From: Hellea sp.
GTDB taxonomy: Bacteria > Pseudomonadota > Alphaproteobacteria > Caulobacterales > Maricaulaceae
Assembly (NCBI GenBank): GCA_020629875.1
Contig: JAHDCL010000009.1
Span: forward strand, 4,566 to 48,299
Direction: 5' to 3'
DNA length: 43,734 nucleotides
The translations under genes and the position numbers were made by a program. Position 1 is the stretch's first letter. Each line of letters opens with the position of its first letter. The notes beneath the pieces are model-generated. The model had not been told where the DNA came from. It did not search any database and was given only the letters and a program-made list of their open reading frames with translations. This document shows, in pieces, positions 39,274-43,734 of this stretch.

Positions 39274-40974
39274 GTGTCTGACTTTGACGCGATTGTTGTA
39301 GGCTCAGGAATTTCCGGAGGATGGGTCGCGAAAGAACTATGTGAGCGAGGCCTTAAGGTCTGTGTGCTGGAGCGAAGTCGGGAACTTAACCCAAGTGAGG
39401 ATTACTCAGATCATTTGGATCCTTGGGAGATGAAACACTTCGACCGTGTTAAGCCCAATCAGGCTAAGGCTGACTACGCTGTGCAAAGCACAAGCTATGC
39501 CTTCAAAGAAAGTAATAAGCACCTTTATATCAAGGACAGTGAACAACCTTACGAAGTCGGTGAGAACACTAATTTCAAATGGCGGCGCGGAAATCGCGTA
39601 GGAGGGCGTTCGCTGTTGTGGGGGCGAGCGAGTTTTCGGCTAGCACCGCATGATTTTGAAGCGAATAAGCGAGATGGACATGGCGTAGATTGGCCAGTTC
39701 GCTACGCGGATATTGCGCCGTGGTATGATCATGTTGAAAAATTTGTAGGAATCTCAGGCAATGATGACGGCCTACCGCAATTGCCCGGTGGGAAGCATTT
39801 TCTTCCACCCTTCGATCTGACCTGTGCCGAACTAGCTTTGAAAAAGGAGATGGCAAAGACCTTTCCTAATCGTGATCTGATTATCGCTCGCGTGGCAAAT
39901 TTAAAACGCCTCACAGAAGAGCAAAGAGCCCTCGGCCGCGGGCAGTGCCAAGCCAGAAATAAGTGCTTTCATGGCTGTTCCTATGGGGCCTATTTCTCGT
40001 CAAATTCAGCCACGCTTCCCGCGGCTGAGCGCACCGGAAACCTTACGCTGCTACCTAATAACATTGTCTCGAAATTGAATTATGATAGCGCCGCCAATCG
40101 TGTGACGAGTGTGGATGTTATTAATAGCGAAACAAAGGCTCAAGCGCGTTTCACGGCCAAGATGGTTTTCTTAAATGCCTCGACTGTCAGTTCAGCCATG
40201 CTCTTATTAAACTCAAAATCGGAGAGTTTTCCGACGGGGCTGGCAAACAGATCAGATCAGGTAGGGCGAAATTTCATGGACCACGTGGGCGGGGTTTGGG
40301 TGGAAGCCCGCCTACCGGGTTTCAAAGACAAATATGTCTATGGCCGCCGTCCTACAAATGCATATATACCGCGCTTTCGTAATTTTCCTGACCAGACTGA
40401 AAATTACGTGCGGGGCTTTGCCTATCAAGTCTATTCGGGCCGTAGCGGAGCAGGGGCGTGGGGGGCAGGAATTGGGAAGGCGCTTAAGACGCGCAACCAA
40501 ACTCCCGGTGACTGGCGTATTGTCTTAGATGCGTTCGGAGAAATCCTACCACATCCTGATAATCGGGTGACACTCCATAACAGCAAAATGGATAAATGGG
40601 GCCAACCCATAGCCGTTGTTGAAGCGCCTATGCGGGGGAATGAAGTTTCTCTGATGAAAGCCGCCCAGAGAGACGCTGTCGACATTTTAACTCAGGCAGG
40701 GTTTGCAGATATAAATCCGGGAAAGACTCCCGCAGAGGATGGAAGCAATTTAGGTCGCCGCACGCATGAGATGGGAACCATACGGATGGGTCGCGACCCA
40801 AAATCATCGGTCTTGAACGGCTGGAATCAGGCCCATGACATACCCAATCTTTTTGTCACAGATGGAGCCTTTATGAGCTCATCGGCTGTCCAGAACCCAT
40901 CGCTGACATATATGGCATTTTCAGCGCGCGCGGCCAATTATGCGGCCGATCTTTTCGAACAAGGAGTTTTATAA
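39274..40974 (+). CDS. GMC-family FAD-dependent oxidoreductase (copy 2)
   Basis: 566 aa with GTG start abutting the TAA of copy 1; FDAIVVGSGISGGWVAKELCERGLKVCVLER, GGRSLLWGRASFR, HEMGTIRMGRDPKSSVLNGWN, QNPSLTYMAFSAR. Confidence 0.95.
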   Translation: MSDFDAIVVGSGISGGWVAKELCERGLKVCVLERSRELNPSEDYSDHLDPWEMKHFDRVKPNQAKADYAVQSTSYAFKESNKHLYIKDSEQPYEVGENTNFKWRRGNRVGGRSLLWGRASFRLAPHDFEANKRDGHGVDWPVRYADIAPWYDHVEKFVGISGNDDGLPQLPGGKHFLPPFDLTCAELALKKEMAKTFPNRDLIIARVANLKRLTEEQRALGRGQCQARNKCFHGCSYGAYFSSNSATLPAAERTGNLTLLPNNIVSKLNYDSAANRVTSVDVINSETKAQARFTAKMVFLNASTVSSAMLLLNSKSESFPTGLANRSDQVGRNFMDHVGGVWVEARLPGFKDKYVYGRRPTNAYIPRFRNFPDQTENYVRGFAYQVYSGRSGAGAWGAGIGKALKTRNQTPGDWRIVLDAFGEILPHPDNRVTLHNSKMDKWGQPIAVVEAPMRGNEVSLMKAAQRDAVDILTQAGFADINPGKTPAEDGSNLGRRTHEMGTIRMGRDPKSSVLNGWNQAHDIPNLFVTDGAFMSSSAVQNPSLTYMAFSARAANYAADLFEQGVL

Positions 40975-41858
40975 TGTATTCTCGACGTCTATTTATGGGT
41001 ACCGCTGCGGCGGCACTTGGTATGAGCGCTTGTGGAGGTGGGCATAAAGTGAGGGCTAGTAAAATCGATAAGGTCGGTATTCAGACCTATACGCTGCGCG
41101 ACATCTTTGAACCCGACCCCGTTGGAACGCTCAAGATGATTAAGGAGGTCGGTTATGACTACGTCGAGCTTAATGGGCGCAATTTTGCCGAGCGCTCGAT
41201 TGAAGACGTAAAGACAATGATAGATGATGCCGGGCTTTATTCTCCCGCAACACATATCTCATATGATATGGGCGTTAAGACTCCTGAAATGACAGCGAAA
41301 GCCTGCCAAGCTCTGGGCTGTAAATTTGCCATTATTCCGTGGGTAGATGAAGCTCAGCGGAAAAAAGAAGACTGGGTGCGGCACGCCGCGGCCTTTGATA
41401 CAGCTGGAAAAATCATGAATGATCATGGCGTTCGTCTCGCATATCACAACCACCAATTTGAGTTTGATGATTTAGGCGGCGGGGAAACTGCTATGGATAT
41501 TCTGATGGATCAAACAAGTCCCGAAAATATGGATTTCGAGCTCGATCTGTTTTGGACAGCCTTAGCCTCTGCAAATATTCCGGCCTTATTTGAAAAAGGA
41601 AAAGGACGATTCAAGCTTTGCCACATCAAAGACATGAAAGGTGACCCCAAGGCGTATTACGAGAGCCGTGATTACGGAAATATTTCCAAAGAGCTCATGG
41701 TAAACGTCGGAGAAGGTGAGCTACCCTTTGAAAGTTATTTCGCTTTAAACGATGTATCAGGCCTCCAATACTTTATCACGGAGCATGATAATCCTCTGAA
41801 ACCCTACCGGAATTCAATCAAAGTTAGCCATGATGCGGTGAGGGCGATGCGGTTCTAA
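40974..41858 (+). CDS. Exported sugar phosphate isomerase/epimerase-like TIM-barrel protein
   Basis: 294 aa; MYSRRLFMGTAAAALGMSACGGG (Tat-like SRRLFM with lipobox-like MSAC); LAYHNHQFEF, DFELDLFWTALA, FKLCHIKDMKGD; TAATG overlap with GMC copy 2. Confidence 0.92.
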   Translation: MYSRRLFMGTAAAALGMSACGGGHKVRASKIDKVGIQTYTLRDIFEPDPVGTLKMIKEVGYDYVELNGRNFAERSIEDVKTMIDDAGLYSPATHISYDMGVKTPEMTAKACQALGCKFAIIPWVDEAQRKKEDWVRHAAAFDTAGKIMNDHGVRLAYHNHQFEFDDLGGGETAMDILMDQTSPENMDFELDLFWTALASANIPALFEKGKGRFKLCHIKDMKGDPKAYYESRDYGNISKELMVNVGEGELPFESYFALNDVSGLQYFITEHDNPLKPYRNSIKVSHDAVRAMRF

Positions 41859-41876
41859 TCACCCTTTCTCAAAATT

Positions 41877-41898
41877 CATATGCAAGTTGTTGCATATG
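41877..41898. promoter_or_regulatory. Perfect inverted repeat, candidate operator
   Basis: CATATGCAA-GTTG-TTGCATATG, 9-bp perfect arms with 4-nt spacer, 36 bp upstream of the acyl-CoA synthetase start; AT-rich arms and no adjacent U-tract argue against a terminator. Confidence 0.5.
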
Positions 41899-41933
41899 CC
41901 GACTTTTATAGGCATGTATAAGTTAAGTAGCGT

Positions 41934-43529
41934 ATGGCTACAAACTATACATCATTTGAGCCCGCTAAAGAGGCCAATTTTGGGGAGAAATATATGCCGC
42001 TTCTAGCCCGTGACTGGATTGAATATCACGCCGTAACGACGCCAGATAAATTGGCGATGGTTGACCTTATGAGTCAGCGCAAGTTTACTTATGCTCAAAC
42101 GCATGAACGTACTGCGCGGGTCGCCGGTTTCTTGAAGTCCAAAGGTATCAAAAAAGGCGACCGTGTTGCGTTTCTGTGCCTGAATACGACCGACGTCATG
42201 GAACTGATTTTTGGCTGTTGGCGAATTGGTGCGATCTGCCTTGCTTTGAACTTCCGGCTGACTCCGCCGGAGCTTGCCTTCATCCTCAACGATTCCGAAG
42301 CGTCTATGGTTCTGGTAGATAAGCCCTTTGAACCTGTCGGCGAAGCGACCAAGCCGCTGACCAAGGTCAAGCATTGGGTGGATACGGACGGCCTTGGCGG
42401 CGATAGCGCGTATGAGCGCGGCCTCGCGGCGGCCCACCCTATTTATGAGTTTGAAGAGCAAAGCTATGACGATCAGTGCTTGCTCATGTATTCCTCTGGC
42501 ACGACCGGTATGCCTAAAGGCGTTATTATAACCCATGGTATGCTTGAGTTTACTGTTGCTTCGACCGCGCGCCTTCCCGATACAGGGCCGCATCAGGTAT
42601 CCCTAAACAACATGCCACTTTTCCACATTGGCGGGCTGAATGTCACAGCTCTGCCGAGTATCGCGGTCGGAGGCACTTGCGTTGTCATGCGCATGTTCGA
42701 CCCCACGGCAACATTGCAAGCGATTGATAATGCCGAACTTGGTATCAATCTCGTCTTTATGGTGCCTGCCGCCTATAATGCCATGAAGGCGCACCCGGAT
42801 ATCGATAAGACAGATTTCTCACGTATAATTACGGCGCTCTGCGGCGCAGAGACCGTTCCGGTTTCGCTCGTCGAGTGGTGGATGGAAAAGGGCGTCATTA
42901 TCCAAGAAGGTTACGGAATGACCGAAACTGCGGCGGGCGGTAGCATGCTGCGCAAGGAGGACATTCCCCACATGATTGGCTCTGCGGGACGCGCGCTTTT
43001 GCATTCTCGTATTCGCATCGTGGATGAAAATGGTGAAACCTGTCCGCCAGAAACACCGGGCGAGATATGGTTTAAGGGCAATGCCATTACGCCAGGATAT
43101 TGGCGTAACCCCAAAGCCAATGCAGAGAGCTTTGTCGATGGCTGGTTTAAATCCGGTGATATTGGCCGCATGGACGCGAAGGGCTACGTCTATATCGAAG
43201 ATCGCGTTAAAGACATGTATATTTCGGGCGGCGAGAATGTTTACCCCGCCGAGATTGAAAACTTGCTCTATCAAATGCCGCAAATCCAAGAGGTCGCGGT
43301 GATTGGCGTCGCGGATGACAAATTTGGGGAAACGGGCTGCGTCTGCGCGGTTCTTAAACCCGACACGGCTCTGACACTGGAAGACATTCTCTCCCACCTT
43401 GAGGGCAAGCTCGCCACCTTTAAGAAACCCAAATACCTTCATGTGATGAATGAACTCCCAAGAGGAGGCACGGGCAAAGTGCTGAAATTTGAATTGCGCA
43501 AAGTTGTGCCAAACGCGATTGGTCTTTAG
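41934..43529 (+). CDS. Acyl-CoA synthetase / class I adenylate-forming enzyme
   Basis: 531 aa; LMYSSGTTGMPKGVIITHG, IIQEGYGMTETA, GWFKSGDIGRMDAKGYVYIEDRVKDMYISGGENVYPAEIENLL, LPRGGTGKVLKFELRK. Confidence 0.95.
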   Translation: MATNYTSFEPAKEANFGEKYMPLLARDWIEYHAVTTPDKLAMVDLMSQRKFTYAQTHERTARVAGFLKSKGIKKGDRVAFLCLNTTDVMELIFGCWRIGAICLALNFRLTPPELAFILNDSEASMVLVDKPFEPVGEATKPLTKVKHWVDTDGLGGDSAYERGLAAAHPIYEFEEQSYDDQCLLMYSSGTTGMPKGVIITHGMLEFTVASTARLPDTGPHQVSLNNMPLFHIGGLNVTALPSIAVGGTCVVMRMFDPTATLQAIDNAELGINLVFMVPAAYNAMKAHPDIDKTDFSRIITALCGAETVPVSLVEWWMEKGVIIQEGYGMTETAAGGSMLRKEDIPHMIGSAGRALLHSRIRIVDENGETCPPETPGEIWFKGNAITPGYWRNPKANAESFVDGWFKSGDIGRMDAKGYVYIEDRVKDMYISGGENVYPAEIENLLYQMPQIQEVAVIGVADDKFGETGCVCAVLKPDTALTLEDILSHLEGKLATFKKPKYLHVMNELPRGGTGKVLKFELRKVVPNAIGL

Positions 43530-43558
43530 CTGTCTCTGGCGAGGGCTTAAACGCTTTT

Positions 43559-43576
43559 GGCAGAGGTGCCTCTGCC
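43559..43576. repeat. Short perfect inverted repeat
   Basis: GGCAGAGG-TG-CCTCTGCC downstream of the acyl-CoA synthetase; 8-bp arms, no following T run. Confidence 0.5.
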
Positions 43577-43734
43577 GCGCTGCGTTGTTTTAAAATTTGG
43601 TCGAGCCAATCTAATTCGGCGTATGAAGAATGTGGAGCGAGAAAGTGAGAATTGCGAGAGGTTGGACGGATAAATCCCTTCGGCGGAGTAAACGAAGGCT
43701 GACTTCTTATCGGTTGGTCCGGTTTTTAATACCA

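Noticed and set aside
42003-42593. 196-aa minus-strand ORF antisense to the acyl-CoA synthetase
   Set aside because: Shadow ORF of a strongly coding gene; composition rich in Arg/His and no family resemblance.
42819-43442. 207-aa minus-strand ORF antisense to the acyl-CoA synthetase
   Set aside because: The opposite strand encodes an unambiguous adenylate-forming enzyme; this and the many other antisense ORFs in the track show no recognisable motifs or plausible starts.
1-43734. Search for defence systems, CRISPR, prophage, transposons, toxin-antitoxin pairs and retrons
   Set aside because: No repeats of CRISPR type, no integrase, transposase or reverse-transcriptase motifs and no small toxin-antitoxin pair were recognised; gene content is metabolic and housekeeping.

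Overview
The window looks like an ordinary chromosomal segment of an alphaproteobacterium (possibly Hyphomonadaceae-like; inferred from gene content only). It carries about 40 protein-coding genes at high density. I see no rRNA, tRNA, CRISPR array, transposase or phage module. The left ~33 kb is mostly housekeeping: TonB receptor and POT transporter, DUF937, prs, pgeF, MidA-like methyltransferase, lgt, ubiK, Sel1-repeat protein, thiE, GFA protein, DUF5117/DUF4953-type zinc metalloprotease, indoleamine 2,3-dioxygenase with divergent Lrp/AsnC regulator, uvrC with two CDP-alcohol phosphatidyltransferases, ilvE, a two-component system, proC with YbjN, an acyltransferase with a fused alpha/beta 2-oxoacid dehydrogenase E1, a YbaY-like protein, a polyamine group (speD, GNAT, lipoprotein, membrane SpeE), GST and trhO. 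The most interesting block is a tightly packed catabolic operon at about 33.4-41.9 kb. It encodes a Gfo/Idh/MocA oxidoreductase, two sugar-phosphate isomerase/epimerase-like TIM barrels, an MFS transporter, a gluconate-2-dehydrogenase subunit-3-like Tat lipoprotein, and two tandem 566-aa GMC oxidoreductases with a conserved Cys-x5-Cys-x3-Cys motif. I read it as a candidate glycoside-oxidation pathway split between periplasm and cytoplasm. It is followed by a strong palindrome and an acyl-CoA synthetase. All product names come from reading the protein sequences by eye; no database search was run.
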